DNA from: Kryptolebias marmoratus
Taxonomy: Eukaryota; Chordata; Actinopteri; Cyprinodontiformes; Rivulidae
Length of the DNA: 64,000 nt
Assembly (NCBI RefSeq): GCF_001649575.2
Contig: NC_051448.1
Location: 17,592,383 to 17,656,382 of the forward strand
Reading direction: 5' to 3'
In this document: one piece after another, positions 11,636 to 24,207 of the stretch
Layout of the letters: the number at the start of each line of letters is the position of its first letter
Position numbering within the stretch: position 1 is the stretch's first letter
Made by a program: the position numbers and the translations under genes
Notes under the pieces: model-generated
Database searches by the model: none
Told to the model about the DNA's origin: nothing
What the model saw: only the letters and a program-made list of their open reading frames with translations

Positions 11636-12310
11636 GTTCGTAAAGCAATCGTTCAGATCTTTTGAAGTTGGGTTTTAAGGAAAGGGTATGAACAATTATT
11701 GTCTTACCTGCTGTACATAGTATTTTAAAAGACCTCAGTTTGGAGAAAAAAGACAAATTGTCAAAGGTATTTTTTTTTTGTTTTAAATGGTAAATGGACT
11801 TCTTTTCTTCTATTTGTGAAGATGTTTAGCTCCTCCATCCAAAGAGCTTTTCTCAGTTCAAACTGAAAAGTGCAGCATTTCTAGCTTTCAAACTAGCTAG
11901 TTGCTGCGTTTTTCTGCAAGCTAAACTCACATGCAAATCACTCTCACTATCCCCCATTCTAAGTGCTCAGCAGGATCTTTGTTGGTCTGGTTTTGGTGAC
12001 TGTAAGGTGCAAATTTGTGTGAAACTGTTTAAGGGATTAGATTTACAAACACAAATAGAAGCAGCGGTAGCTAGCTGTAGCACTTCCACCATAGCGTGGA
12101 GCACTACTGGCAGGAATATCATAACCTTTCTGTTGGTATAACTGTGTAATAGAAAGGTGATGGTGGTGAAACAGTTTGTAAAACTGACTCAGCGTAAACT
12201 GCTCTGAAATGTTTGAAATTGGACTTGTCGTTGGCTCATCTGAAGTTGTTCAAAGTCTGCAACAGGTAAAAAATTTTTTCATTTTCATCAATTTTTTTCA
12301 AAGAAACCCC
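11636..12310. mobile_element. Family B foldback MITE interrupted by a PLE fragment
   Basis: The left part (11636-11765) carries the family B end 'cgttcagatcttttgaag' and the 'cttacctgctgtacatag' and 'gacctcagtttggaga' blocks. The right part (about 12050-12275) is the reverse-complement half, with 'gtagctagctgtagca', 'atattcctgccag' on the other strand and 'gaagttgttcaaagtctgc'. Between them sits sequence of a different type (11790-about 12010) beginning with a Penelope-like pLTR fragment. This indicates a nested insertion in an older MITE. Confidence 0.5.
11790..11905 (-). mobile_element. Penelope-like pLTR fragment, degenerate
   Basis: Aligns by eye with the left arm of the palindrome at 24239-24310: 'ggacttcttttcttct', 'gaagatgtttagctcctc', 'gagcttttctcagttc'. 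It is diverged and truncated. Confidence 0.5.
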
Positions 12311-13019
12311 TCTTCAAGCGATTTCCCTTTGAATTTCTTTTTCTTTTTTTTGTGGGAACTGCCATTTAAAGGTAAAATATAATGAAACTTGGATGTGTTG
12401 GAAGCTGAATATGTCTCATTTTGCACCTAACACAGAGGCGTCTGGTATCTTGGGTAGATTCACACGTTCGTATTGCCTAAATGGCAAAAAGAGGATGTAT
12501 TTATTTTATTTTATTCAACTTGGTTTTAACTTGTGAGACTGTTGGTTGGGCTGAGATATTTAAGATTCAGACATTTGTAACACTCTCCTTCTGTTTGTTT
12601 GATATTAGTGCATTGATGCGACACAGCTGCTACCAGTCAAATCCACAAAATATGAATTATGAGTAGTTTCTGCAAAAATGTAAACTGCTTGGATAAAAAG
12701 AAAATATGTGCTTTTTCAGGACATTGCTTTTGGGCAAAAGTCTTGTATCTCTTTTGCATAAAAAACAACTCTGTTTATCACCCTTCACATCTGTCTGTGG
12801 TCTAAAGGAAGGCTAACCAATAAAAACTTGAACTTGTGAACCCACTGTTTATTTAACTAAAAAGATAGGTATTTTTTTCATTTCCTAAAAGACTATTTTT
12901 AAAGATGCAAGGTGCAACAAAAAACTCTATTTTGTATTGAACAAGCACTGATGGTTAAAACTGTATCCATAAATAATTCTATGAGAAATTCAATGTTTAA
13001 GTAGAGTTTTATGAGTCAC
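12311..13019. other. AT-rich non-coding, nothing recognised
   Basis: No coding or repeat landmark was found. Confidence 0.4.
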
Positions 13020-13313
13020 AGCAGTTGATTACTGCCCAGCCAACAACCTACAGGCCTTAGAAAAGACAACATTAATTATAACTCAAGTCAGTTTTACAGA
13101 CATTGACTTATACTTTGGTGGTAGCTGAGAGTCATTCCCAACACATATTAACAGAATATGCAAGATCTCTCAAGATATATCAATATTTCATGAGATTGCA
13201 CTTTTTTTGAGGTCTAAACAAAGTGGCTGTAACTTGATAACTTTTCAAAATGATAATGATCTTATTTTAAAACTTTGTGTGAAAGGCTGAATGGGAGTGT
13301 GCATTTCTTTTAA
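13020..13313 (+). repeat. Family A repeat, degenerate copy
   Basis: Carries the family A blocks 'agttgattac', 'ataactcaagtcagtttt', 'acagacattgactta', 'ggtggtagctgagagtcatt' and 'ccaacacatatt', and ends near a decayed 'gcatttctttt'. The first part of the unit is missing. Confidence 0.6.
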
Positions 13314-13559
13314 CTCCCCGTTTTTCTGAACAAATTAAAGTGATATGTGAGGTGCTAATAGCTATAAAACTTTGAGGATCATCCAAAATGTTCAGTGTCA
13401 GAGGTCATGATTTGAGGATGAAAAGGAAAACTGCAACTTGAATTTCCTTCATCTTCATGTCATTCTAAACCGAGTGACACCATTTAAACTCTGAAGAAAT
13501 TGCCCTTTATATTTCAAAAGGCAGGGGCAGACGCTGTGTATCATCAGAAGGTGGTTATT

Positions 13560-13770
13560 AGCCTTCACATGATGTCACAAAGGCAGTGGATTATATTTTC
13601 TCTTCTTCCTCGGCCTCTGTATTCAGAGCAGCAGCTGACACTCATTGGCCCTGGTGAGGGCTGTCTGTTGCACTGATAAACGCCTATTAACGGCCAGACG
13701 CTTGCTTTAAAAACGAGTTTAACTTTGCCGTTCCTCATTACTCAGTCTGCGACATGGCCACGATCCTCAA
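13560..13770. other. Candidate conserved non-coding element
   Basis: A repeat-free island with balanced composition, including 'cattggccctggtgaggg', 'gataaacgcctattaacgg' and 'ctcagtctgcgacatgg'. No splice-flanked open frame was found. The texture resembles vertebrate CNEs, but conservation was not tested. Confidence 0.3.
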
Positions 13771-13791
13771 GGTGGATTTGAAAGTTGGTTT

Positions 13792-13811
13792 AAAAAAAAA
13801 AAAAAAAAAAA
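13792..13811. repeat. Poly(A) run
   Basis: An A20 homopolymer. No retroelement body precedes it that I could recognise. Confidence 0.9.
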
Positions 13812-14279
13812 TTGAGGGCATCAGTCAAATTGATTTCGAAACTGACCGGCTGCTGCTTAAGCGTTTAGAAAATATGAGCTGTAAATACCAACCTCCCGCG
13901 CTCATTTTTGATTAAAAATTTCACCTTGTTGGATTGTGTTTTTCCACACGGGTGCTAGGACATTAATTGCTTGGAACTGTGGCTGAAGCAATTCTGGTTA
14001 AGGTCCAAAGACTGTAATTAATATGGATTTTTTTTTTTTATATATATATATTGGCTTCATTTGTTTGTTTCTAGAATCTGAAGGAGTACGGACTAAATGT
14101 TTTCTTTTAATTTCTTTTTACCTCATTCCTCTGCATTCATCTCCATATATCTCGTGCTGCTGCATTTGTTTGTTTCAAACCCTGGTTTCCTCTCTTTTTT
14201 TTTTTTCATTTAGTCTACAATGTTTTTTCCTGTTATTTTCTTTTCCCCTCTCTTGGCTGTTTTTCAAGCCTTTTCCTAA

Positions 14280-14562
14280 TCTTTACAGCTCCCCAGACAA
14301 TGAGCGGATTTTCAAAAACCACATTGTCAGTGCACATCCTTCTCTCTGGCATCGTCTCACTGCAGCCAGCCTAATGGTTGTGAATTTTTTTCTCCTTTTT
14401 TCTTCCTTCCTTGCCTTTCTTTTGGCCTGCTGCTCTCGATACTTCCCCCCCCCCTCCTCCCCCCCATTCTCTCGCAGCGCCGCTGACCTCTGGGATCAAC
14501 CGAGCAAAACTGATTCCCACTTTTTCACGGATCATGAGTGCGTCAGTGGTTACACAACCCAA
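14280..14562. other. Pyrimidine-rich tract with possible CNE blocks
   Basis: Includes a C-rich run at 14445-14465 and two repeat-free blocks: around 'gacaatgagcggattttc' (14296) and 'cactttttcacggatcatg' (14518). A long plus-strand frame (14023-14685) exists, but it is Phe/Ser/Leu-rich low complexity arising from the pyrimidine bias. Confidence 0.3.
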
Positions 14563-14579
14563 AGAGAGAGAGAGAGAGA
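14563..14579. repeat. (AG)n microsatellite
   Basis: A short AG run followed by imperfect 'agatagagatacag'. Confidence 0.85.
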
Positions 14580-14673
14580 TAGAGATACAGAGGGGGAAGG
14601 AACATGCAAATATGTAACTGACATATTTGTTCATATTATTTTTTTTTCTATAAGCAACTCCTCACTAAAAGAA

Positions 14674-15235
14674 CTAAAGGCCTAGCATTCCTTGATTGCT
14701 TTTCATGAGAGTTCTGGACTAAGATTATCTTATGATGAGAAATGACGGAACCTTTTTGGTGAAAGCTTGTAAATGACATTTTGCTCAACCTCATGCGATA
14801 TTATGAGACCTCGTGAGAGCTCAGAGTTTGTGTTGGGGAAGACCTGCAGCTACTACCGCACCAGATCTTAGCTCAATATTTCTAAAACTGGCCGAGTGTG
14901 GATGCAATATCAAATCATGTTATAACGGATTGCAAAAGAATGTTTTATATTTGTGGATGAAAAGGATATTATGACTACCTGCAAATAAGAACATTTCATT
15001 ATTGACTGCCACTTCATAAATTTTTTCTATTTTGACTTTGGAACTAGGGAATCAAGTAAGCATCGCAGAGTCATTGTGATTTCTGTTTGATAAGGTTGAT
15101 TAGCTGTGGAAGCCATCTTGAATTGGGTTAACACCAAAAGGTAATCAGTTGCAGATGTACATCTAAATATTACTTTCTGAAAGTTTCATTAAAATTCATC
15201 CACTGGTTCATGAATTATTTTTGCATTTTCACCCT
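14674..15235 (-). repeat. Family A repeat, minus-strand copy with insert
   Basis: Starts with the family end 'taaaggcctagcattccttg'. It then shows 'taagattatcttatgatgag', 'ctactaccgcaccagatctt', 'agccatcttgaattgggtt' and 'ttcattaaaattcatccact'. About 14900-15090 does not match other copies and looks like inserted or diverged sequence. The element is non-coding. Confidence 0.72.
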
Positions 15236-15479
15236 TGTCACAATATCTGGACTGCACATGTTGCAACTGCCTAGCCAGTAATGAAAGTTGTGACAAGTAA
15301 AATTAGCTTATACATATTCCTTTTTTTTTTTTTACTGTACCCGTTTTGTTGGTTTAAAAGCATTGCAATCATGAGTAAATGTTCATCAGAAAGCCTGTAA
15401 TAAAGGTGCAAAATCCATCCATGTTCAAGGAACAAACATATATAGCTGCACATTTCACCAACCCTGCACAAACCCTGTT
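15236..15479. other. Non-coding, nothing recognised
   Basis: Contains a T run near 15321-15333. Confidence 0.35.
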
Positions 15480-15800
15480 TGTGAAGCGCAGTAGACCTTA
15501 TGAGTCGGATTTATGTGAAGAACTAGGTTAAGATGTGGCTGGAAGGGTTGGATTGTGAGAGGAAGACGGAGCGCAGGAAGGCTCAGGACTCTGCGCCGGC
15601 GAGCGTGTTTGTGCACACGGGTGACGTTCGTCGATGTGACGGCTGCAGCCATGCATAGATGTTCACACCAGGGAGAAAGTAAACAAACATGGCAGCCGAA
15701 TGGTTAGAAAACAGTGACCACCGTTAGAGAACGCCGCCTCTCCGTGTAGATTTCTGTCATCTGTTAAATGAAGGCTTTCTGTTTCTTTTAGTGGCCTTGG
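15480..15800. other. CpG-richer repeat-poor island
   Basis: Contains clustered CpG ('ctgcgccggcgagcgtg', 'gtgacgttcgtcgatgtgac') in an AT-rich neighbourhood and a CRE-like 'tgacgttcgtcg'. Could be a distal regulatory element or a small CpG-rich patch. No promoter or exon evidence. Confidence 0.28.
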
Positions 15801-18414
15801 GTCGAAAGGGGTAATTGTGCTCATATCTGTTGCTTTGTTAATTTTCATGAATCAGAATGGTCAAAGAATAACAGAAAGGTTTAGCGGAACATTGCTGGTA
15901 GAATACGACAACAAACATGAATGGTCCTTCAGTGCTGCAGATAGCTCTTTACTGGCAGAGCACAAATGCTGTGTCACTCAGTTGATTGTTCACACTACTT
16001 TTATTTAAATAAGAAATTATGCAGGGCTTGGTCTGTTTGGCCTTTGGGGCTGCTTAATAATGCAACACAAATTGAAGCGTTTATCTCTACCAACTCAGAA
16101 CAAACAAACCGGCAAGTAAGCTTTTCTGTTCCAAGCTTTGGTGACTCATTGGTGACTGAAAATGTAAATCTATCAGCTTTATAGATGACCAGTGTCGGAG
16201 CTAATAAATGTTCAGCTACAGCCAGTTTGGTTGAAATAAATGATTAAATGGAAGATTTAAGAGGAGACTGAGCACAGTCGTTGAAAATATTCTATACACT
16301 GGTTGGTGGAGGTGTCAAAATGACAAACTGGCATATACTGTGGCTAATAGGCATGGGCTACCAGTTTCAAGGTTTACCACATGTTAACAAGTTACAGAGT
16401 TTACACCTCTAAATTTTCCTGTCATACTATTCCTCTGGTTTAAATGCCTAAAAGCAAGATGACAGAGCATCATTTTTTATTTCTTCCTCAATGGCCTGAC
16501 TGTTGCTCAGAACTGTCATTTGTATCGTAATCAAAGGGGGGAATTCACCTCAATTTTAATGCAAGTTTTAAAAAAAATATATATATATTGTTATATTGAG
16601 CAATGCCCGTAACATTGTTCTGAAACAAACATTTGCAACAAGCTACAAAAGTTAGCATGTGAACTATACAGCCTTCTGCAGGCTCACTATCAAGGCTAAT
16701 AGCTCAGCTGATTAAATAACTTAAACCGGCTTGTCAGGCTCTCAATTACTTTACAAAGAAGAACATCAGAGAAGAAGTAAGTAATCTGTGTAAGAGGCAC
16801 AGCCACATTAGAATTAGAAATAAATCTGGTATAGTTTATATCCAGTCTGGCTGTGTGTATATTGTGGTGTAAGCAAGGAAGCCAACAATGTTTTTCCATC
16901 TTAGCTCTCTTTTACAGAAACACCTCAGTTCCAAGGTGTACAACAAAACAATCAGCCGAACATAAACCGGTGTCTTAAAGGGGACAATCTCATACAGAGC
17001 CATGCCTAATAGCTATACAGTTATAATGCTAGTTCTGTCTTAGCATTTTGACTAACACGGGTATTATTTTTGCATTCAACATTTTGCACTGTAGCATAGC
17101 AAAAGAATTTGCCATTTACAGTGAGCATATCAAGAGAATCGGGCACATTGTTGGTTATGTTGCTGCAACAAAGCCCACATTGAAGGAGCTTGAATATTGA
17201 AGTTCCTATTATGGCAGTCTATATAATGTAACAATTCCCCTCTCCATCATACTGTGCATTACAAGCAACCATTTTAATATAAAGAACAATGGCTGCAGGG
17301 GGTGGCACCTGAATCAAACGTACAATCTACGCCTCATTCTGAGTCATTCTGAATCATTCCAAACAGATAATTCAGTTCAGGTAAAGCAATATGCTAAAGA
17401 GCTGCCTTACATATGAAAGATTTAAAACATCCCTCAGGACAGAACCTCAAAACCTTAGACAACTTTATTGATTCAGATAACCTCTTTGGAATTGTAGACT
17501 ACACAGTAAAAGGAAATCAGCTAGAAGAAAAGAACAACTTGACAATTCCTGACAAATCACATATATCAATGCTGCTGGTCCGACACTCTGATGAACAACT
17601 TCAGCGGTGTTGATACCTCTTTTACAGAAGCTCCCATTGTTGCAGCAACCACCACTGCAACTTGATTAAGGGTTTAGATAATTGTGTGAAAAGCACCTTC
17701 CACCAATGTGTGAGCTCTCTTAAACTTTGTAGCAGCCCGGTAACACAGACAATGGCTGACCAACTATGCAAAAGGACCTGCATACATCCACACTTGACAC
17801 ATCTGATTATCGGCGTGTTGTGACTGTTTTGGAACAACCCAAAACAGGAGGTAGAACTTTTTTTTAAAAATCCAAATTGGTAGTAAGAGAAATCTACAAT
17901 GGGTTATGAGTCTTTTGGTCATTTGATAGTTTATGTATCAAAATTAGAGAAAGGTGGCTTCTCACAATGTACAGTAAGGTCCAGTCAGGGGATTTCATTC
18001 AAACACATTTGTGAATCTACTAAACTTGGTATTCTGTTCAACCTAGATACCATTTCCGTTCAGCAGTATCTCACTAAAAGGAGTAGTTTTGGGGGATTCA
18101 ACCTTACCCCATTCATTCCAAACAGTGTTTGTAATTATTTAAGGTTAGGGACTAGAACCCTTAATTTCTCTTTTTTTTTAACCACTTACTTATACTCATA
18201 CCCCTGAATCTGCTGACCTGAGTGATCATGATTTACTTATCTATTCCACTCTCCTTACTTAGGAAGTGAATATATCCCCAGCTTCTCCTGGTAACTCAAG
18301 GGTCAAACAATTCTCCAAGCAGCAACAACATTAGAGCCAACAATTGTCCAATCATTGGAGAGCGGACAGAAAGAACCATGTCTACATAGTTGAGTAATTT
18401 TGTCCTTTAGGTTC
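15801..18414. other. AT-rich non-coding stretch, nothing recognised
   Basis: Scanned for domain-like frames and for landmarks of families A-D; none found. A short AT dinucleotide run lies near 16575-16589. Confidence 0.35.
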
Positions 18415-18735
18415 CCTTACCAATTAATGATGACGTTATTAGGCGCTCTACTTCTTGCTAGCTGGCATGATGCTACCGCCATGGTTGCTGTCTTTGTTCT
18501 TAATGGTTTCCATCACTGTTACCGTCAAGCTTGTAGCCTCGGCATGAGATCAGTGTGGCCAGCCTTGTTTCAAACGCTCAATGACCAAGCCATGCCGGTG
18601 AGTGTGAACCTCACATCATGTGCACGGTGTCACAGCTGCCACCACAATGATTAACCACTTTGCTTTGGAAATTTTGTGTATGCTCAAAACCCTCCATGCT
18701 CTATCACACATAATGGGAAGCCAAATTCAGTGTGA
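18415..18735 (+). repeat. Family C dispersed repeat, copy 2
   Basis: Landmarks 'ctagctggcatgatgctacc', 'tttccatcactgttaccgtc', 'ggcatgagatcagtgtggcc', 'ctcaatgaccaagccatgcc' and 'aaaccctccatg' follow the same order as in the copies at 41150 and 61630. The plus-strand frame 18400-18654 is a by-product. Confidence 0.6.
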
Positions 18736-19614
18736 CGGGGGCCTTAAGGTTTGATTTAGGGATGGGACTAAACTGCTCGGAACACCATCCGACTTTTTCT
18801 GGATGCATATTGTATATTTTTGTGCTCATATTTCATCTTTTAGAAGTTGTAAATATGTAGCTAGTCAAATTAATGCTGTACAAATATACTGTATTTCTGT
18901 AATGCAGTAATGTTAGTGGAGTGCAAGATGGATTTACCTTCATCCAATCTTGCATAAAAGGACTTCCTTATGCTGAATAATTTACTGGCTAGTCTTCATA
19001 TTCATAATAAAGTTTCCCCCCCTTTATAGTGTCTCAGAACTTTTTACATTATTAAACTTATGGATGAAAAGCTGTGGAATTCAGACTAATAGTTGGGGGG
19101 AAAGTGCTGAAACCTGCTGCCAGTTCCCCGTTTTACGAGCATAAAGAGAAAAAGACAGTGCATGAAATGTTAAGAAGGGGAAAAGAACGAGCCATTCTTC
19201 TAATATTTAACAAGGGCAGACTTTTGTGAAGTAAGGAGTGAAAACCTGTAATGGCATATCTTATAAAAGGAATAAATATTTTAAGAGAACCCCTTTCTTT
19301 TAGATTGCCTGACATTTCATCCTTAGGAGAGCTGTAGGAAAATGGATTAAACTGGTGATGACTTGGTCATCTTTTTTGGACTTGAAACAGAATAACCAAA
19401 ATTATTAGTGTTTATTTAACAGAACCATTATGTAGGTGGACTATATTTGTCATAAGATTAAGAAGGTTAAAATTCTGGCACTTATTAGTAGCTGAACTAC
19501 ATACGTAAATGCATTTATGTGTTTACTTTGTAACAAAGAAGATGATAATTTGATAAGTTGTGTTCAGTTTTGAAAACTAAACTTGAATGTTTTTTTTTAT
19601 TTATCTTGCCCTCA
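18736..19614. other. Non-coding, nothing recognised
   Basis: No feature was found. Confidence 0.35.
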
Positions 19615-19795
19615 ATTAACTGGGCAGCAAGATGTGACTTAAAGGAGGCTGAGCACATACAAAGGGAATCTGCTTCAGACTGAGACACGGCTGAAGCCAC
19701 ATAGCAGGAAAATGCCCTTGCTCCGGCTGAGCCATTATGTAGATTATATGCTAATGAAGTCATCTGATTTAGTTCTGCTTAGGGAACGCTGCACT
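19615..19795. other. Candidate conserved non-coding element with POU-like site
   Basis: A repeat-free block ending in 'tagattatatgctaatgaag', which contains TAAT homeodomain cores and an octamer-like ATGCTAAT. No frame with a domain was found. Confidence 0.35.
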
Positions 19796-21908
19796 GAGGG
19801 AAGATAATCAAGCGTGTATCAGCTCCCACTATACTGCACTCGCTGTGTGTACAAGTTTGTGTCTCTTGGTGTGTGATCTACTGAACCAGCCATCTTCTCC
19901 TGGTTGGCTTTGGCAAAGAAAAGTAATATTTTGGAGGTAAATGCACATAAGCACGGGCCGGTATCATGCTCTTCAGCAAAAATACCATTGTTTAAGGCAA
20001 TAAAGCTAAAATTCAAAACTACTCTGCATAATCTATTGCTATTTATTCATTGTATACAATTACTACTGCATTTAAAATAAAGAAAATAGCTTTAATATTT
20101 AAAAAAAAATCATTTAGTTATTTAAAATTTGAGGCACAGGCACACATAAGTAGAGCGAGAGAACACAGGGGAATGTGTAGGCAGTCACTCAAACTCAGTG
20201 CCAGATATTATTTCATGAACTTGTGACACTGAATTCAAATCTGTCAGCTATTGACATTTCGAAGATCAAAGTTGAAGTCTTAATGTAATCACAAGTACTG
20301 AGAATAAATTTAAAACCCTAGAGAGCAATGGACCCCATTTCAAAAGATATTGATTGTTTTAAACACGTACATAAACAGGGGGAGACCGAAATAAAATAAG
20401 TAATAAAAACCAGCTGAATCTGGTTGTTGTTCTCAAGTACATGTTCTTTTTGCACAAAATATTACTTCTTTTCTGTTGTTTTGGTCTTTGTAAAGTAACA
20501 AGCCTGACAAAATGATGTTAGCTAGTCAAGTAGCTGGTTAGTAAGCCTGCAGTAGGTCATTTATCAGACTGATACTGATTCAGTCATAGCTCGTTGAAAT
20601 AGTTTGTGATGGGTGGTGCTCTTCTAGTAGCCAAACCATGGCCATCTGTGTTTATTCCCACCATAAACATTTCTAAACAGCTTATTTCTGTCTTTTTTGT
20701 TTTCAAAGCTACCACCACAGACAACTAACTAACAGCTTGCAGCAACAGGTGGGAGAGGAGGAGCATGACCAAACTACTAAACTAAAGAAAACCCCACTAG
20801 CTTTTGTAGCAATGTTGTGAAAAAAAATTAAATTGCAAAGAAAATAAGATGGAAAATTTTGTATTTATTTGAAAGTGATTTTTTTTTTTACCATAGTTGT
20901 ATATGTTGAAGACAAAAACCAGCCCGTGCCTAGCTGCACAGTACGTTTTAGTCTGCATTTAAATTTTTTCAAGTTTTAAACAAAATAAATTTGCCTTTAT
21001 ATAAACTGTACTTGTATTACAGCTTATACTGCATTTCAAGCATCTGCTCACTTTAGTGGGGCGAGTCAATTCAAGCTGATGTATTTTTAATTCGGTCTTG
21101 ACAGAAAAAAAGAAATCTCCGAATTATTTTTAATATTCACTCGACAAGCTTACGAAGTCAACATTTCAAACAGTCGCATCATTCCCTTTTAAAACTCTTG
21201 GTTGGTCAGCTGCCTCTTTGTTCAGGATTAAATGCACTTGTTCATTTAAAGAGGACAGATTACAGTGTTTGATTATTGTGGGTAACACTGTTAGTGCTGC
21301 GGTTCTGTTGGGTCAAAGAAGTGTCAGATTCCAACAACATCTTTGCTGTCAGCACATATTAACGTGATTCACTAGATCCTTTCATTTCTCCCTTCTACGC
21401 ACTGTGAAGAAAATGTGCTTTTTAGGCTTGGACCCTGTACAAAACTACATCTCAACATAAAGTCTTTTGACTAATTATTTTGCACTTTGACCTAATCAAA
21501 TTTACTCAAAACATTTTTTTCCACTTTAAATTGACTTTCAAAAATTGTTTAAAATTCATGTGAAGAATAAAAAATCAGTTCGAGGAATAGCCCGTTGCAA
21601 CATTGGGTGGGTAATATCAAAACATTGTAGATTAGTTAAAAAAATGTTGGTATCTTGTTTGTTAACTAGATATTTTCTGAATAAAATTTGAATATAATTA
21701 TACATTTTGTTTTAGTGGACATACTGGGCTTAAATGCACAAGTTAAAAATTTTATTTTTTATTTAAATCTTATAAATATTGTTTTAGTTTAAATGCAAAA
21801 TCAAGGCAAAAATACGTATTTTACAACTGCTTAAGCTTCATTATATATTCAAAGTTTTTAAATGTTCAGACTTAAATTATTTAGTCATAGTCAGTCAACA
21901 GTATAGGT
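19796..21908. other. AT-rich non-coding stretch
   Basis: No repeat family members or coding signals were recognised. Several A/T homopolymers are present. Confidence 0.35.
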
Positions 21909-22075
21909 CCTAAACTTCACTACTCTGGACATCAGTGTTGTTGTTTTTTTTTTTTCCATTTATAAAAAGATCTTTGTCCACAAGATAAGTAAAAACTTAA
22001 ACAAAGAACTTGAAGTACCCATGCCGCTCCACTAGGTGGCGAGAATGTTTCTTTCAGTTATCAACTATTTCAGCA
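21909..22075 (-). repeat. Family D MITE fragment with CTCF-like motif
   Basis: In reverse complement it reads 'attctcgccacctagtgg', then AT-rich sequence, then 'ccagagtagtgaagttt'. This matches the right end of the family D copy at 50365-50490. The plus-strand sequence 'ccactaggtggcgag' (22029-22043) resembles the CTCF binding core. Confidence 0.6.
22029..22043 (+). promoter_or_regulatory. CTCF-like motif in family D
   Basis: 'ccactaggtggcgag' on the plus strand agrees with the CTCF core pattern. It lies in a truncated family D copy. Confidence 0.45.
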
Positions 22076-22120
22076 CACAATCAAAGTTTAATGGGGACAG
22101 GATTCCAACCCACGATCAGA

Positions 22121-22235
22121 ACTGAAGATGCTTCTGAGTGAGAGGTGAAACATTTTCAAGAAACAAGTCCAGTTTTCTTTTATTAAACCATTTAGGACCG
22201 CCATGTCCTAGATGCTGGAGAATCTACCCCACCAA
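22121..22235 (+). mobile_element. Penelope-like pLTR tail fragment, degenerate
   Basis: Shows 'actgaagatgcttctgagtg', 'gaggtgaaacattttcaag', 'aacaagtccagttttctttt' and 'ccatgtcctagatgctgg'. These align in order with the right arm and 3' extension of the intact copy at 24560-24665. Confidence 0.6.
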
Positions 22236-23579
22236 TCACAACAAGTCAGACAGTTAAAATAGAAAAAGTAGGTAAAAACAGCTTGAGTTGTTTTTTAGGG
22301 CCCAAAATGGTGGCTATTCAAGTTCAAATAGAAACATCACTTTTGGAATTTGTTTTTTTTTTTTTGCAAATGATACAGTCTGCATGTTGATGAGCGGTTC
22401 AGACACAATGGAGAACGTGTCTGTTTTGCAAAATATTCAGTTTGTATGGACAAGATCTTAAACTGTATTCATATATCCATTTTTTATTACCCAGCACTTA
22501 GATATATTTAGTTAAAAGGCTGCTAGATTCTCTTCGCCTTTAAATTTAGGTATCATTGAGGTACTGATACTGAGAGTCGTCTCTGCTGCTAAAGCATGCA
22601 GGTTTGCAGAAACAAAGGAGGACTTGACCTTTTGTATCTTCAAAGTGAGCTGCGCTGTCTCAACAAATTGAAAACTCTCCTACAAATCAGCGGTATTTAT
22701 CCTTTATAGTTCAGTTTGTTCAGCTGCTCAGTTTGCAGTGGCTAGCTTTTCTTTTAATGATTTTGTCAGTTATTTCAGATTTTGTTCTTTCGTTTTTCCT
22801 GTGCTCCTTTCACCTTTGTTCTTCCTCCATCGGTGGGTTTTATTTGTTCTCTCTTGTATCCCATGTCCCATCTTTCCTACTTGCTCGTCATCTTTTCACT
22901 GTCAGTAATTAGCCACACATCCACCTCCATCATTTTCCTCATTCCCCTATCGCACCTCTCATCAGCTAACTTTGCATTTTTCGCCTCTTCTCTCTCTCCC
23001 CACACCCTCTTTTTAATCATCACACTCTTTGTAAAATATGAAACAGGTGATTAAATCATTTGTCTCTACTCGTTTTATGTTATTCTTCACGCTCCTCGTC
23101 TCACCGCTACTTTTTTCTCTTGTTTCAGTCCATGTTCGGAACTCCCCTTCCCCCAGTTCATGCTCTTCCTGCGCCACTTCTCCATAACTACCTCTAGTCC
23201 TAGCCCTGACCCTCCCTGCAGCTTTGAGTAAAAGAATAATTTCACTAATTTAGCCTCTCTTTTTAACATCTGTAACTCAGCAGATAATGGATTCAGTGTG
23301 CATGTTCTTGTAGGTGAATCTCAAAGTACTGCAGCTCACAAATTAACCTCTGTTGCCTCAGTACCTCAGGGGGGGCCTTGAAAGAGACCCGCAGAGGTAT
23401 TTGATCCTATTTGATCATCATCTTCCCCTTCTGCGATGCTCGTGTGTGGATGTGTGTTGCTATTGATCTCCACTGGCCTGCGCTCCCACAGTGTGACGGA
23501 TCTGCAAGAGGCAATGATTAGTCTGGTAATTGGCTGATCAGTTGGATGGAAATATGCTGAGCTACCCACTCTTTTTTCT
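22236..23579. other. Non-coding; pyrimidine-rich middle
   Basis: About 22770-23240 is T/C-rich, which yields spurious frames. A small block around 23505-23550 ('caatgattagtctggtaatt', 'ctgatcagttgg') is repeat-free and could be a short conserved element. Confidence 0.3.
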
Positions 23580-23760
23580 CTACAGTAGATTCTGACAGGT
23601 GCGAGGTTTTGGGAGTGTCCACTCCCGGTCAGGGATAAGACACAATTTCAACGGTGAGCCTAATTATAGCCCTCGTTTAGGCCTGAATATTTCTGGCTAA
23701 ATTCAGACCACATTTAGCTCAAGACGTTTAGTCCTTATAATTAATTAACATGTAAGAATT
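23580..23760. other. Candidate conserved non-coding element
   Basis: A repeat-free island containing 'gtccactcccggtcagggat', 'tcgtttaggcctgaatattt' and TAATTAATTA-like homeodomain cores at 23738-23750. Confidence 0.3.
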
Positions 23761-24207
23761 TAACATCTTAAATCTATTTTCAGTTTCAGATGGGATAGGA
23801 TTAGTTGACATTTTAAGAAACTTGTTGTGGAATTCAGTGCATGCTTGACTCTTTGGACATCCTATTCACTCTTTCAGTACATTGCTTACAGTAGGTCCTA
23901 GGGGTGTAATGGTACATGCATTTGTACTGAACTGTACAGATGTCACGGTCCGGTGCGTGCAATCAGACAACGTTTACATCAGTCACGAGCCATTGCCACT
24001 GTCATCTAGAAGAGGATGCAAATGGTTTTTGAAATTGTTTTTTGCTAACTGCTACAACAGAAAACGAGCTGAGGGCGATACTATCTGAAGCACTCTGCGT
24101 CAAAGCAAAGCAAGAAAGGTTAGTTCAGATGACATGCAGGAGCTTTAAAACCTGCCTACTTTTTTCAGATCGGTGTTCTGGAGAAGTTTCACGTTTTCTG
24201 TGAGCTA

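Noticed and set aside
14023..14685. 220-codon plus-strand open frame
   Set aside because: It runs through a pyrimidine-rich tract and microsatellite, giving a Phe/Leu/Ser/Pro-rich low-complexity translation with no domain and an overlapping minus-strand frame.
18400..18654. 84-codon frame as a gene
   Set aside because: It lies inside family C copy 2, and the frame is not kept in the other copies.
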